A stretch of DNA of 64,000 nt from NCBI RefSeq assembly GCF_000524195.1, contig NW_020170405.1, positions 640,747 through 704,746 on the forward strand, in the 5' to 3' direction. Shown here piece after piece: positions 50,331 to 62,711 of the stretch. The DNA comes from Echinococcus granulosus. Taxonomy: Eukaryota > Platyhelminthes > Cestoda > Cyclophyllidea > Taeniidae. The notes beneath the pieces are model-generated. The model made no database searches. It worked only from the letters and a program-made list of their open reading frames with translations, and was not told the origin of the DNA. Both the position numbers and the translations under genes were made by a program. The first letter of the stretch is position 1, and each line of letters starts with the position of its first letter.

Positions 50331-52831
50331 TTCCAATAGAAGAATTTACTAACTTGGAATTTTCTTCTCAATCTCATTGCTTTGTTCTCGTCAGCTCTGG
50401 TGCCTCGTAGCCGAATTCGACCGGTTGTCTTGATGATTGGATAGGTCTTAAACTTCACAGTTGTTAAAAATTCCGGCCCGTGCAGATCCAGTCCATTTTA
50501 GTCATCCCTAACAAGTGTTGTGATTTGAAGGTACTAAGTGAAATGGGCGAGCATAAAGATATTTCTCAAAGCCAGGTATATTGACGCCACATAAGCGTTC
50601 ACTGTACGGATTGGTAGTCTTTTTGAGTGTAGGCCAGCACATGCATTGGGGGATGACCTTATAACGCAATATTATGTCTTAATCAAATCTTGGGAATGGG
50701 GTTATTGATGCCAAGCCACTATTCGGTGGGTCTCTGGGGCATCTATACTTCAGCTCTCTGTGGGTGGAAGTGGTTGTAAACTTGCATTGTGGAGCATTGG
50801 TTTAATGGTGTTTTCCGTAATGTTCGCTGCATTGCACCACTACTCGACTGTTACATGGAAATGGAAGCCTCCTTCGCTTAAAGTGTCTTATGTACTCATG
50901 AAAGCCACGTCGATCGCGAATCACGGCAATATTCTATGTCAGAAATCAGCTTGGTCATTAGGATAGGTACAATTGTTTCGCATCGAGTAATGTTTCGGTG
51001 TGATCGAGAGGACAATGTGCGCATAGTCTTTTTCCACCCTAGAGATTAATTACTAGTGTATGTGCTAACGCGAATCTGTAGGCGCACCTTTGGACAAGCG
51101 ATTGTGGTTGCCAGGCTAATTCACAGCGGGCTCCGCGGTGCAACCGACCCATTAGCTGCGTGCACGTGTACCTTCGGACGGGTGGTGGCCAGCCATTTGC
51201 GCGTGGGTGTGCGCTTGCGCCCTAAGGCACACTGCACTTGGTTTTGTTTGACGTTAATTCCACCTGGTTCCCATCACCTCGACCATAACACATCAACTTC
51301 CGGGCTCCTACAGGGAATGACTTTTCGCTAGCCCCATCTCCATGTTTTTTTTTTAACATTTGCAATACGGAACACATGGGTTTCTAGGTTGCCATAGCGT
51401 AGCAGTTCGTACTAGAAGTAAGGACGGAAATATTTAAGAAGACCACGGATTACTACTGGTAGAACTTCACGCTGTTATCGTGCCATGAATACTACTGGGC
51501 GGTGTTGTTCGAAGATTAACGTATTGAATTTATATGTACCCGTATCAAAGTCCAGTTTTAAAGCGATGCTTGGGCAAACATCACCTTTTTTTCCACATAA
51601 GGCCATCAAAAATTCGTCGGGGATGCCCTAGTGGCCAGCGCAGTATGCATTCACACGTAGTTGGCTGCCTGGACCAATCAACCAGACGCATACTGTTGGC
51701 CTGACACAGGCCTAAGGGCTGGTTGCGGTCATGATAAGCTCCCCCTTCCCCTTCTCCTTACTTCATTTGACCACCAGCATAAAATCAAGCGCAACAGCTG
51801 TCGCGCCAGACAATCTCGGGCTGAACTGGAAATCAAACCTATTCACTATTCAGTCAGTCGTGACCTCGGAGTCGGGGAGGAAACCGGCCTTCCTGTTTGT
51901 TATAATGTGGATTATTGTAAAATCCACTATTTGCTTATTCAGAGGGTCCACTGCCTTAGAGCGAGATTGCAGTATTCAGAAACTCAAAATATGGCAACTA
52001 CTCGGTTATGCGATAAATTCAATTGTCTGAGACCAAGTAGATCGCCTCCATCTATTGTTACTCTTGACTTCTTGATTGAGAGTCAAGAAGAAGTACTGCA
52101 TGACCAATTTTATGGATCATTTAGATCGAAATGTTATGAAATGGATCGCTAAGCTTTACACCTGGGACCTCTACATTCGCATACGATAAATACCTGAATT
52201 CTAGATCGACTTCAGGGCAGGTGTCGTGATTGCCGATACCGACGTAATGCTTAGGCAGATGAGGTACGGTCGGTGCCCATGCAACGAGCGGCAAGGAAGC
52301 AAGCAGCGCCTGAATTTCGTTTCCTAATTGAGTCTGCGTGTAAGTCGGCAATCTCAGTTACGCGGATTTGCAGTAACTGACTGATCTTGGGGCTTCGAGA
52401 GGCTATCACTGCAACCGGAGTGCACCTCTGCTTGATCTGTGTCAGTCAGGATAGACCGAGCGTAAATACGTCTTTCTAGAAGGCTCGAAAATCAGCCATC
52501 AACTGAACCCATTGAACACCTGGCAGTAAGGTTTTTTTATGGGGTTGCAGGTGTCCCTAGTGGAAAGAGCCCAAAATGTATCAACACCTCATTTCCCAGG
52601 GCGAATAGAAAGCCATGTCTTTCATTACAACCTCATGGCCTTAAATAAATTGAATTAAGAGGCATTTTTCCTCACTTTCCATTCTCAAAGAGGAAACGAG
52701 AACCAACTGCAAGGAAAGTTGCTAATAGGCTAGCAATCAGAAGATGGTTTCGTTAATTTAAATCACTAAATCCTAGGTATACTACCTCTCCTCAAAGCAA
52801 AATAGGCATACGAAGGAACAAGACAAGACTC
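50331..52831. other. Intergenic region between PINCH and ANAPC10
   Basis: No gene is recognised. The part 51100-52450 is richer in G+C than its surroundings and has several long open frames on both strands (for example 51661-52152 plus and 52121-52351 minus) without splice context or motifs. At 51630-51700 'ccagcgcagtatgc' and 'gcatactgttgg' form an inverted repeat. The change in composition suggests an old transposon remnant, which I cannot name. Confidence 0.4.
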
Positions 52832-52837
52832 TTTAAT
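52832..52837 (-). terminator. Poly(A) signal of ANAPC10
   Basis: ATTAAA on the minus strand, 57 bases after the ANAPC10 stop codon. This is the commonest variant of the hexamer. Confidence 0.6.
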
Positions 52838-52893
52838 GGCGGAGAGGCGAGTACAGTGTACGCAGAGAGACCAGTGTGATAGAAACGTAAAGA

Positions 52894-55800
52894 TCAGCGG
52901 ATGGTGGTATAACGACGCGCCTCAAGAGTAGTGAAGAGAGCCTGGTTAAGGGCAGCGTCAAGGCCGGATCGGACGAGGGGTGCAAAGAGACGAATGGCAC
53001 GAAGGTGAGTGTCACGACCGTTTTGGTGATTGGCAAGGATGCGCAGCTGCAGGGTGAACAAGCTCACTGGCGCCCCGTTCGGCCATCGCAGCGGCAGCAC
53101 CGACCAACCGGAAGGCTCGTGCAACTCCACTTCCGTCAACTCCACCAGGTCACCCACGTGGTTGCCCACTCGGATTGCGATTCTTAATCCCGAAAAAGTT
53201 GTTTGTTTTTGCATAATTTGAAGTTAGATGTTTTCTCGGCCATTAGGTGTTCAGTTACGACATCCAAAAGGAAAATGTGACCTAACTGTACTCATTTTAT
53301 TTCTAAATGGCACTGTGGGAACACTTTTGGTCTACATGCTAGTGGCATGGGGCTCTGCCGATACTATTACACTAGGATCTTCACATTTATGCACTTTTAT
53401 AAATAAGGCTTTAAAACACCAACAAGGACAGATTAAGCGCTAAAGTGCTTTTTTTACAATTCTTAGATGGAAGTCATTGGTATGCATTCTCATCATCGTT
53501 AACACAGATTGTTCAATTAGACAGTAGCAACTAAGAGGTAAGCAATGAAATCAGTAGGCGATGAATTCTCATACCTTTCTAACGGCTTTCGAATCCAGTG
53601 AAGGGATAAAACGTAGGAAATGAAGTTGCTTGGTAGTCATAGCAGACCCTATTTAATCAGATTCTTCAGAACTCGTGAGAATATTATACTACTGACTTCA
53701 GTCAGTGATCTTAATAGAGGAAACTAGGTAAATTGGGTTGTTCTCAAAGAAACCGCGTCCCACCATGGTATACTTCTACCAACATTTTCCAGTCTTACAA
53801 CTAACTGAAGTAATTCTCATGAAATGTTGTTGAAAAACACCAACAAAACATTTTAATACATTAATAGCCTGAAGGGACCTACTACAAAGGTGATAGGGTT
53901 ACTAATACAGTCAACGGAATTGCTAATTGAGCTGCACGCATCACCACATTCACATTTTGTCCATCTGAAGGCAATTGTCCTTGCATGGTACCAGGATAAT
54001 GAACAAAAGGGCGAAAATGAAATTCTCTACAAAAAGACGTAAATTGCAAAATGGAATGATGCTGCAGGTTAATAAGAGTCTACCGTCCTAAAACAAGCAT
54101 TAAAAGCGCTGTGTTGCATAAGAGCAATACACAACGCATTCTCAATGCAGTTTAGATAGAAAAATGAAGAGAAAATTGCATTCAACTACTAAAGGATACC
54201 TCATATAAGCAATTGCCGGAGTGCATTACAGTAAAAGTCCATAAAACAAATTTAGCACATTTTGATGGATAACTGATCGTACCAGCTGACTAACTTAGTG
54301 AGAGCTTCCACAAAATTAGGGATCAGAAAAGCATACTGGAAGTAATTTTCAACGGCCTGACGCTCACAGAGGGGTTTTTGACGGCAGTGTTCCCACACGG
54401 CAATAATCATACTACTAAGTCTCCGACTTCACTTACCTCTATGCGCATGGAGAATCTATTCACGTTTAAAGACCAAAAACCAATAAAAGCATTTTTAGAA
54501 ATGAGTTCTTAATGGTAAGTCGCAGAGGAAGTCAAATTATTTCAACAAAAAGACAGCAGTAATAGAAGTAGAGCCCGCATTTATGAATATAGTCAGAGGA
54601 TAAACGTCTTTGGAACTGCATCCAACGAAATAAGTGATACACCGCCATTGTAAATTTGGTAATTCTGTTTAGATTTTGATGGGTGATTTATCCATTCTGA
54701 ATATTCACTTGATAACCGGACCTGATAGATACTGATATACTAGGTAGTTGGATTCGAAAATAAATAACCAGTGCGGAATGGCCACATTTAATAGAATAAA
54801 TTCTCACTCTAATCATAAATAAAACAGAGCAATTTTTTGAGCAGTTCCAATTAATGTAATGGGAAAAAAAACAAATTTCGCATTCACTGATGCGGCTAAA
54901 TGGCGACTTCTTGCAGCTACACCAAATAAACAAGACAAAAAATGTATTGTAAATGTTTGTGTGAATCTCGACTTTAAAGATTCATCAAACTAAAAATTGG
55001 TTGACTAACCTGAGATAAGGGTTAATACGTCAGTAAGAGAAGCCGTACTCAGTTAACTACACCAAATTTTACACTGTCGGATAGTACACGCTGATAACTA
55101 AAACAACATACTTGGATTTCTAAGCTGGAATGGTGGTTATTTGTGTGAAAGATGAAAAATTGTCAAAAAAAGAGATTTAGATTCGAAACACTTTGCGTTC
55201 CAATAAAAAAACACTCATGAGGTCACCATTGAACAACGCATTAACAATGACAACTAAAAGAGGACCATCATAAACATGAATTGAGACGTCCTCTAATATG
55301 AAGTGCACCTATCAGTTTGTTAAAACATGTCGAACCAAATCATAACGCAAATAGATTGGCTGAGCTTGAAACGGCAAAATGTATGCAGGGCGCTTTTGAC
55401 TTGAGGATATTTCACAACAGAAGTGAGTCACGGCGCTTGATTTGCTTCTGAAACCTTGATAGCAAACGCGCAAAGATTTTCCTCGTTTTCAGCTTGCGAA
55501 ATAGTTGAAGGCATGTTAAGCTACACTATAACCTACCGGCTGGGCGTATAGCTCTCATCCACCTTGTAGTCATTATAGAGACAAATCTCAGAGATGATAG
55601 TCTTTTGAGGAAACTGCACAGTGACGGTGTGCGGCTGCGGTCCGTCGGACTGCCAGTAGGTGTCCAACGACTCGTTCAGCAATTCATTAATTCCATGGTT
55701 ACTTTTGCATGACGACAGACACCACACGGCCCGGTCACTTACGTCACATACCTTAAACGTGGTAAAGGAACGAGGAATATAAGACACTTTGAGGCGTCCA

Positions 55801-56285
55801 TAGCAGTAAAACAACCGCCTCTTGGGTAATATGAGCACAAGAGGATTATGATAGTGCGTATAAACTAGAAAACTCCACCGTTAGAACAGCTTTCCTTAGC
55901 ATTCAAGCATACAGTTGGGTCTAGACATTCCCCAGAGATTTATCCCCAACACTTAAGTTGAATGTCAGGGAGTTTTTAAATATGAAATGCATAAACTCCT
56001 TGAAACAAAACCACCATAAAACAGGTTTTTACCTTACCAATACGTGAGGAAAGCAATTCAACTCTAAGTGATCAACATGATTTAATGTTGACCTGGAGGT
56101 GGGTAGTTATTTAGCAAAAGTGTCATCACTAAGACCGATACTAGAGTATGTAGCCTACGTAAAATCTGTATGCAATTAATCGTAGAGCAAGCTGTAGCTA
56201 GACTCATTGAGGCAAAATTTACCTTTCCTTCACGCTCCTTTTCAGTAATGTCAGCCGATGTCACCGTTTCCAATGTTGTAGCCAT
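52894..56285 (-). CDS. ANAPC10: Anaphase-promoting complex subunit 10 (DOC1)
   Basis: Three exons with closed phase: 56223-56285, 55537-55751, 52894-53182, giving 188 residues against 185 in human. The whole protein is the DOC beta-sandwich: RAVWCLSSCKSNHGINELL, YWQSDGPQPHTVTVQF, DESYTPSR, IAIRVGNH, EPSGW and LANHQNGRDTHLRAI are all present. The C-terminus is Ile-Arg, the IR tail that docks on the TPR subunit CDC27/APC3. With CDC20 or CDH1, this subunit helps form the D-box receptor of the ubiquitin ligase in mitosis. The second intron is 2.4 kb. The start codon lies about 300 bases below the poly(A) signal of an upstream gene on the same strand. Confidence 0.96.
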
Positions 56286-56578
56286 CTGGAAACCAATAGG
56301 AGTATTCCGATGTTATACACAACTTTCACCCTCCACCGTTGCATGTTAACAAGAGAACGCGAAATGGCCTTCAATATGTATTTATTTTTCGCATAAAGCG
56401 TTACGCAAAACAGAGACCCTCGTGAAACACTAAAAAGAAAAATAAGAACAGGATTTATTCTCACAAGTAAAAATTGAGAAGCGGTTAACACTAAGTCTAC
56501 CTTACGCGCAGACTGAAAATGAATACTAAAAAGAATATGGATATACTGCAAAGGTGATCACCTCCTGACTATTAAGTG

Positions 56579-56584
56579 TTTATT
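56579..56584 (-). terminator. Poly(A) signal of the gene upstream of ANAPC10
   Basis: AATAAA on the minus strand, about 80 bases after the stop codon at 56666-56668 and 294 bases before the ANAPC10 start codon. Confidence 0.5.
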
Positions 56585-56665
56585 GCAATAACTGCAAATA
56601 AACGTGTTTGTACGGTTAGTGGTGAGAGTTTTACTTACTGTAAAGGAAAAAGACCCTTTTCAAAA

Positions 56666-56854
56666 CTATTGCTGGAAAGCAGGTGGGGTGGAAGATGGGC
56701 TAGCACGGTTAGGTGTGGTTATAGGAGAGGGGAGTGGAGCCACGGCGGTGCGGCGTCGGAGTATCGGGGAGACGCCGCTCGGTGCCGTTGGACTGCCCGG
56801 CAACGGCGGCAAACCCGGGATGACATCGGCCCACAGAGCCCACAGCGGACGCAA
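56666..56854 (-). CDS. Candidate 3'-terminal exon of unidentified or BRD8-like gene
   Basis: Behind an aattcag acceptor, a G+C-rich frame runs 62 codons to a TAG: LRPLWALWADVIPGLPPLPG, then Pro/Ser/Thr-rich sequence ending PAFQQ. The composition contrasts sharply with the AT-rich flanks and the poly(A) hexamer lies just beyond, both signs of a real last exon. A second frame is open for most of the exon, so the reading frame is not certain. A partner exon near 56940-57000 (KDWETTCAG before gtgagt) joins best in that other frame. It may be the end of the BRD8-like gene at 60470-62711; I cannot match it to the BRD8 tail. Confidence 0.35.
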   Translation of the reverse strand: MRPLWALWADVIPGLPPLPGSPTAPSGVSPILRRRTAVAPLPSPITTPNRASPSSTPPAFQQ

Positions 56855-57076
56855 CTGAATTAAGGGAATATAGAATACCTTCAATTAGTACTTCATCATG
56901 AATGTGGTGTAAGAGAACAAATTCGTTTTAGCTAGCTGCAACTCCGCGGTTCCTCCGACCCGCATCCGACTCACTGCCTGCACAGGTGGTCTCCCAGTCT
57001 TTCTGAGTACATATAATAACGAAGGTATTTCCAAACTTATACATTCTTTGACGTAATCGGAGATGAATTGAAACAT

Positions 57077-60000
57077 AACTGTGATAAATACATGCTGACT
57101 ATGTATCTCACGGATTCCTGTACGTACGCAGACGAGAAGTAACTTTTCTTTAAGCCTAAAGCTTTCATAAATATTTCACCATTTTCAAATAATTTTTTTC
57201 AACACGAATTTCGACAAAGGCCTAAAGTCTTGGTGAAACGAGCGAGATCGGGAAGCATACATATCAAGTAAACAACAACTATCACAAAAATACTCTAACA
57301 TTATTAAAAAGAAATTGCACATTTCTTCCCAATTAAAGACGTTAGCTTTGGGAGCCGGGACAAATCTAGTGACAAATTAATTTTTTGTTCTAAAAGTAAA
57401 CTTATTCCCACACATTCAAGCGAAATTTCAAGGAATTACTCTTAAAAACACAACAAATCTAGCAGTCATAGAACTTTCAGCATTGGATGTTGCCAGACGC
57501 CCAAATCCCACGTTGCAAAAGAAAAAAATATTGAAAAGAGGAAAACACTGCTACATTCAACTGACACCTTTTTAGTACCATGAAATAGGAAGTTTGAGCA
57601 TTACTCACATCATGCGTCTTCAACTCCAATGGCATATACACCTTAATGATGCAAAAGAGCGCAATTTTCGGTCATTTGAAAGTAGTCTATCATTAAATGT
57701 GGACTATATGGTGCTGCGCAGTTTTTCGCATTCCCAAATAAAAATACATTCTAGGTTTCAAGTCTGACAATTAATTTTAAAGCTGCGGCAAAATTCTAAA
57801 AGAGAACCAGGAAGAGCCCTAAATTAACTTGCAGCACAACGGACAGCTTGTGCAAACGAGTACTGGTCCAACACTTATGGACTCCTTTTAGTCAATTGAG
57901 ATACGACGTTTAATAAAATACGGAAATGCTCGAATTTGTGTAATTTTGAATAGCGGATTGAAAAATGTATGAAATTTGAATCAAATTTTTGATCGCATCC
58001 GACAACGGTCGCCACTTGGCAATGTGATGGAGAACCACTGTAGCATGTTAAGTCCTTGCTTTCCCGAACCGGGCAGCTGAAGAAGGGGTTCGGGTGCAAT
58101 AATAAGTCATGGTAAACCGATAGTAGTCGAGCATCCCCAACACATTCCAGCTAAGTTCAAATGTCTCATTCGCATTCCATAAAAATAAGTGCTTGTAGAT
58201 AGCGTACCAAAACTGCTGCAAATTAACCACACTGAACGCTTGAGCATGAGTGTAGTGGATGTACTACTGGAGGAAACTACCATGGCTGAGGTCCATAAAT
58301 TACACACATTGAAATTGCTTAGGTTGAGAATAGAAAAGTTAAAACCTCTGCTGACTCACATTGCACCAAAAAACCTCATAGTGAATGCATATGCTCAAAG
58401 AGGCATTAAACGGCTAACAAGTAGCAATGCAGCCTAAATGCACCTAAAAATGGTAGATATTCCACCCGAAGATGTTTGGAGAATCGATAACTCTACACAA
58501 ACGAAAGCAATTGCCCGTGTCGTCCAATTTCATCTCAACTTGTTACCAGTTCTTTGTTGCGGTCTGTGAACATGAAATTGAGAAGATATCCGCAATTGAA
58601 GTGTCATTATTGGATCTTTTTGGATCCTACCAGTTTCCATAGTTTATTCCCACTTATTTCAATGGATAAAAATACATTTTACATGTCGAAAAAAAAGATA
58701 AAATTGTCAAGCGATGCCTACTCACCTTCCACTTCGATAAAGAAAGGATTAAATCTACCGCGAGGGCAACAAAAATGGAGTTTAAAAGTCTCAACTGGCT
58801 CCATAACCTCGGGCAGCAGTGTACAGGGCTGCACCAGAAAAAGACTCGAATTTCCGCTTTAAGTTATGAATTGGATAAATATGACACGCTGTACTCACCA
58901 GGCTACCAATTAACCCATTTACTTTTTCTTCTTAAAAAGAAATAAAAAAATATCGAAGTAGATCTATCGGGGGAACTAAAGCAGGGGAAAGTAGTACCAC
59001 TGAGGTCAAAGGTCGATTTGTCAAAATAACTACTATGAAAGGTAGTCTAAGCAGACCTATGGGAAAAGATGACGGGGTACAATTGGAATAAATAGGATCA
59101 AAGGTAGGATGCCAGTAGACCTAGTCATCCACCTCCAGACTTGATGAATGAGATGGATCTTCTCTGTGGCCCGATCCTTGCACGCCACAAATTGTTTTCT
59201 GTGAGAAACATGCACAAAATATTTGTTTTTGTCGATTATGCATAAGCTTCGAAACGACTGGTTTATAAATTTAGCGGAAATTTCTGTTATAGTTGAAGGA
59301 ACAATGGTGAGAGCCAGCCAATGGAATGCAAAAGTAACGCAAAAATGAAACATGTTTTAAAATGCGTCTGATTGAAACAATCTCAGGTAGATATTAGCTC
59401 CTTTTTGAATATCAAACCAAAAACCGAAATATCACTGCAACCGTAAAAAAGTATGACTTGATGGTAGACATGAACATTCAAACATTTGGGAGAACTCTGG
59501 ATATGTGCAACTTTTGAATGAAAATACTTAGAGCAATCTAAAAGTGCTCTTGAGGTGGCCCGATTTCTTAAGTCATCTCCAAATGCCTGTAGAGAAATGA
59601 GTGAATTTCTCCAGGCAGTTATGATCCTCTCATCCAAGTGAAAAACTATTTGCATTAGTTAATAACATGTGAGTAAGTGCCTCGTTATGTTGTCATGATC
59701 TGCTCCTGCTCAGTTAGAGATGTCACTGATGAACGCTATAACCGGACAGTGCAGAGAATATAAAGTAGTTTCATTAAAACTCGCACCAAAATGGGGAAGC
59801 AAATACCGGAAAAATAGTTTTAGCTCTAATTGGAGGGGCATCTCGTAGAAGTTTCACTTCAATTTGTATCAGACAATCTTAAATCTGTTCTACAAGAGAC
59901 CTAGCAGTTGTTAGAAAGTTCTAATAGAGATTATTTAAGCTCTTAAACATGTCCCTATGAATTACATACAAGAGATCAATTAATGCTAGGAGATTAGCTC

Positions 60001-60469
60001 GCCCACATGCAATCACAGGTTGACAAGATTCAACGGTTTTTAGAAGAATGACTAAAACATACTATGGAAAAACAGGATGTTTTAAAAAAAGGAAATTTTA
60101 ACACATTTGTGAGAGAAGTGGAAATAAAGTCAACAGTCACCGCGCAAGTAGCAAACCCAAAAGATAGAACTCGATTAACCCACCAGTGTTTACAATCCAT
60201 TGGGAGATGCACTCTAGGAAACTCAGGCTCAAAGGATGTGTAAATAAACAATCTGCAAAGCTATAAAGCAGAACGAAGTTTGCTGTTTTAATCTGCTGTG
60301 ATTCAACCTCCACGCTTCGCTTACATCACGTTTAATGCTAGATCCCTAGCCCCTTATCCGATTGTAAACCAGCTTCCAGGCTGCCATGCCTTATTAGGTC
60401 TTCAGGAATGACTCGACTACTATGATTAACATGCAGTAAAAAGGGGGCGGAAAAGAAGCACATACGCAC
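57077..60469 (-). other. Interval with unproven minus-strand exons
   Basis: Three segments have good acceptors and donors: 59528-59586 (AFGDDLRNRATSRALLDC), 58726-58828, and 58048-58215 (QFWYAIYKHLFLWNANETF, ending at TAA). Joined after the bromodomain exon ending at 60470 they keep phase, but none resembles the BRD8 C-terminus and 58726-58828 is open in two frames. They could be alternative 3' exons, another gene or chance. The rest of the interval shows nothing I recognise. Confidence 0.25.
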
Positions 60470-62711
60470 CTCAGCCAGCACATCAGAGCACATCTCTCCG
60501 GCTATGCGGTGGACGCTGTGCTCGCGATTGTTGTACATGCGCGCGTTGGCGAACATTAAGAGAAGGTCCCGCAGCAGCTGTTTGGCTATGCATGCAACCA
60601 CCTGCTGGGCTGCGGGGGTACTCTCTGCCGTGGTAGTACTACCGCCGCCGCCCGACGAGGATCCTACTGCCGCAGCGACAGTGAGGGGCGCCAGACTCGC
60701 CTCGACACGTCGGCGCAGCATGGTCAGGTCCACTGGAGCGTATATCATGCTTGAGTAGCCCGGGGCGATCTCGTCCGTGACAGGGTGCAAAAAGATGTGG
60801 GCGTGGCGATGAGAGCACACCGTCGTCAGTGCCGACAACAGACCTCGTCGCCAACGGCGACGCGGTGCCAATTGGGACCCCAAAGATGGAGAGGGCACTA
60901 GTAGTGATAAAATGAGACACCAAGACCCCCAGCATTTGCGCCACTAAGAACATGACCACCAGCACTGACACCTAGCATGGAGGACGTGACAAAAATTGAA
61001 GTACAAAACAAATGCGAGGTTTAAGGTGGTCAGGAATTACGACTACCAGTTCTTACATAAGTTGTCATAACCACTAAATTAGAGTCCGCAAAATCTCAGT
61101 TGCAAAAGTAACCAATAGCCAGCTTATTAATGTAAAAGTGGAATATTGGGTTAAAAAAACAAACGCGTCAGAAAACACAAAAATGGCTAAAAAAATAGAG
61201 AGAGCAGACCAAAAATACCTCATTCCTACCCACACCCATACGGGTTTAGCTACAACATTAGCTCGAACAATATCTACTTCAAAGGACGACCAGGATTAAA
61301 AAGATCACCTGTTGGACATAAATAAGAGAATATAGCGGCATTAATGGTCACAAAGGATCAAGGGGGTGCAAGAAGAGGAGTCTACCAGGAGATACGTCAG
61401 CGCTCTGACGAACGCGATTCCTCGACCTGACTGGAGCACGCAAGGGAGTGTGATGTTCCGTCTTGATGGATAACGAACGTTTCGGCGGGGGTCGGAAGCT
61501 AATAGGACTGTGGAAGTCTTCTGAGTCCTCAGCCACACTGAAAGGCGTTGAAGGCAAATTCGGCGATAGGGAGGATCGCTTTGTGACAACGGTAGCCGGT
61601 GTAACTACTGTCAACGGCTTTTTTAGCACAATATTGGATGCCCGACGAGTATTCGACGATATAGTCTCAACCATCGAAGACTGTGGGATTTCTGTCTAGA
61701 ATGGAGGAAATTGTTTGCATCTTCTGATTGAGAATAAAAGCAAAAAGTGAACTCACTGTCAATGCTATGTGAGGAGAGGGCGGGGACGACAGATCTTCCA
61801 CCCTTTCCTTTTCATCGACCTCCATCTTAATGTCGTCAAGTTCATCAGTAAATGACCCGTCGGATTTGGGGTCGAAGAAATTTCGTAACTTTTCTTCTGA
61901 GCTGACCGGAATCCAGAGTCCACTGTCTGCGTCTAAGACTGCTTGATGTAAACCGCCTTCGGCCAGATCGTCGTAATGGAGATTTCGACGTGTCTCTCTG
62001 TCCTCCTCCGGATTTGGTAGTAGAGGCTCAAGATGCAGAGATTCCCCAATTACATCTGGCAGACCGAAAGCTCGCAGACGTTTGCGATAAATAAGGAGAC
62101 TTTCTGGGGTGATTTCTGAAAACCGATTTGCGAGAAGTTTCCGATTATCTCTCCGTCTGGCTCTAAGGCGGTAAAATAATCAATCAGGAAAGAGGTACGA
62201 AATACCATTACGACTGATCTAGGTTATGTGAATTATAATGCAATCACAACTTATAAGCACTAAGAAGCAAATTCGACGTTGTAGTTACAACTATAATCGC
62301 AAATATTTAAAACAACGGCTTGCCACTCACTTGATTTTGAGCATAAGTTGTTCACGTGCATGTTTAATTTGCTCCTGACGACGCTGCCCGTAATTTAACA
62401 AAGCTATTTGTAGGAGGTCGTTTTCTTTAAGGTAATCTGACTGCCTAGCTTCTCAAAATGTAAAACCACTCAAATGCTCACCCCTCAGCTTGACGCGCAG
62501 AAGCTATTAAGTATTTGTATTGGATAGAACAATTCTAGAACTGTCAAATAAAGTTACAACGAAGTACCTTTTCTGAAAAGTCTTGGCCTTTATCATCCCT
62601 TAGAAAGGTGTGAGCGATGACTGAAAGTGCACTACTGACGAGCTTCCAGTCTTTCCCATGGACCTTAACACTTTTGAGCAAATAAAAGTTTGCACCATCG
62701 CTCCAATTCAT
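60470..62711 (-). CDS. BRD8: BRD8-like bromodomain protein of the NuA4/TIP60 complex
   Basis: Exons in phase: 62568-62711, 62482-62503 (22 bases), 62331-62448, 61757-62162, 61396-61695 (donor tentative), 60470-60943 (acceptor tentative). The first exon reads MNWSDGANFYLLKSVKVHGK then DWKLVSSALS and ends FSEK, matching the SANT-like N-terminus of BRD8. A Lys/Arg-rich helical part follows (RQEQIKHAREQLMLKIK), then acidic and Pro/Ser-rich linkers. The last exon is a bromodomain: HAHIFLHPVTDEIAPGYSSM, then LLMFANARMYNNREHSVHRI, with the acetyl-lysine-binding Asn of the MYN motif retained. A Ser/Gly/Thr/Ala insertion of about 30 residues separates the first two helices. The protein is much shorter than human BRD8 and its 3' end is not resolved. 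It should act in nuclear histone acetylation and H2A.Z exchange. Confidence 0.8.

Noticed and set aside
51624..51660. Sequence 'gatgccctagtggccagcgc' resembling a tRNA 5' half
   Set aside because: The A-box differs from consensus at key bases and no B-box or acceptor stem follows.
51661..52152. A 163-codon open frame on the plus strand
   Set aside because: No domain, no splice or polyadenylation context and repeat-like surroundings. Length alone is not enough in this locally G+C-richer stretch.
60504..60758. Plus-strand open frame opposite the bromodomain
   Set aside because: Shadow of the G+C-rich bromodomain exon, with no independent support.
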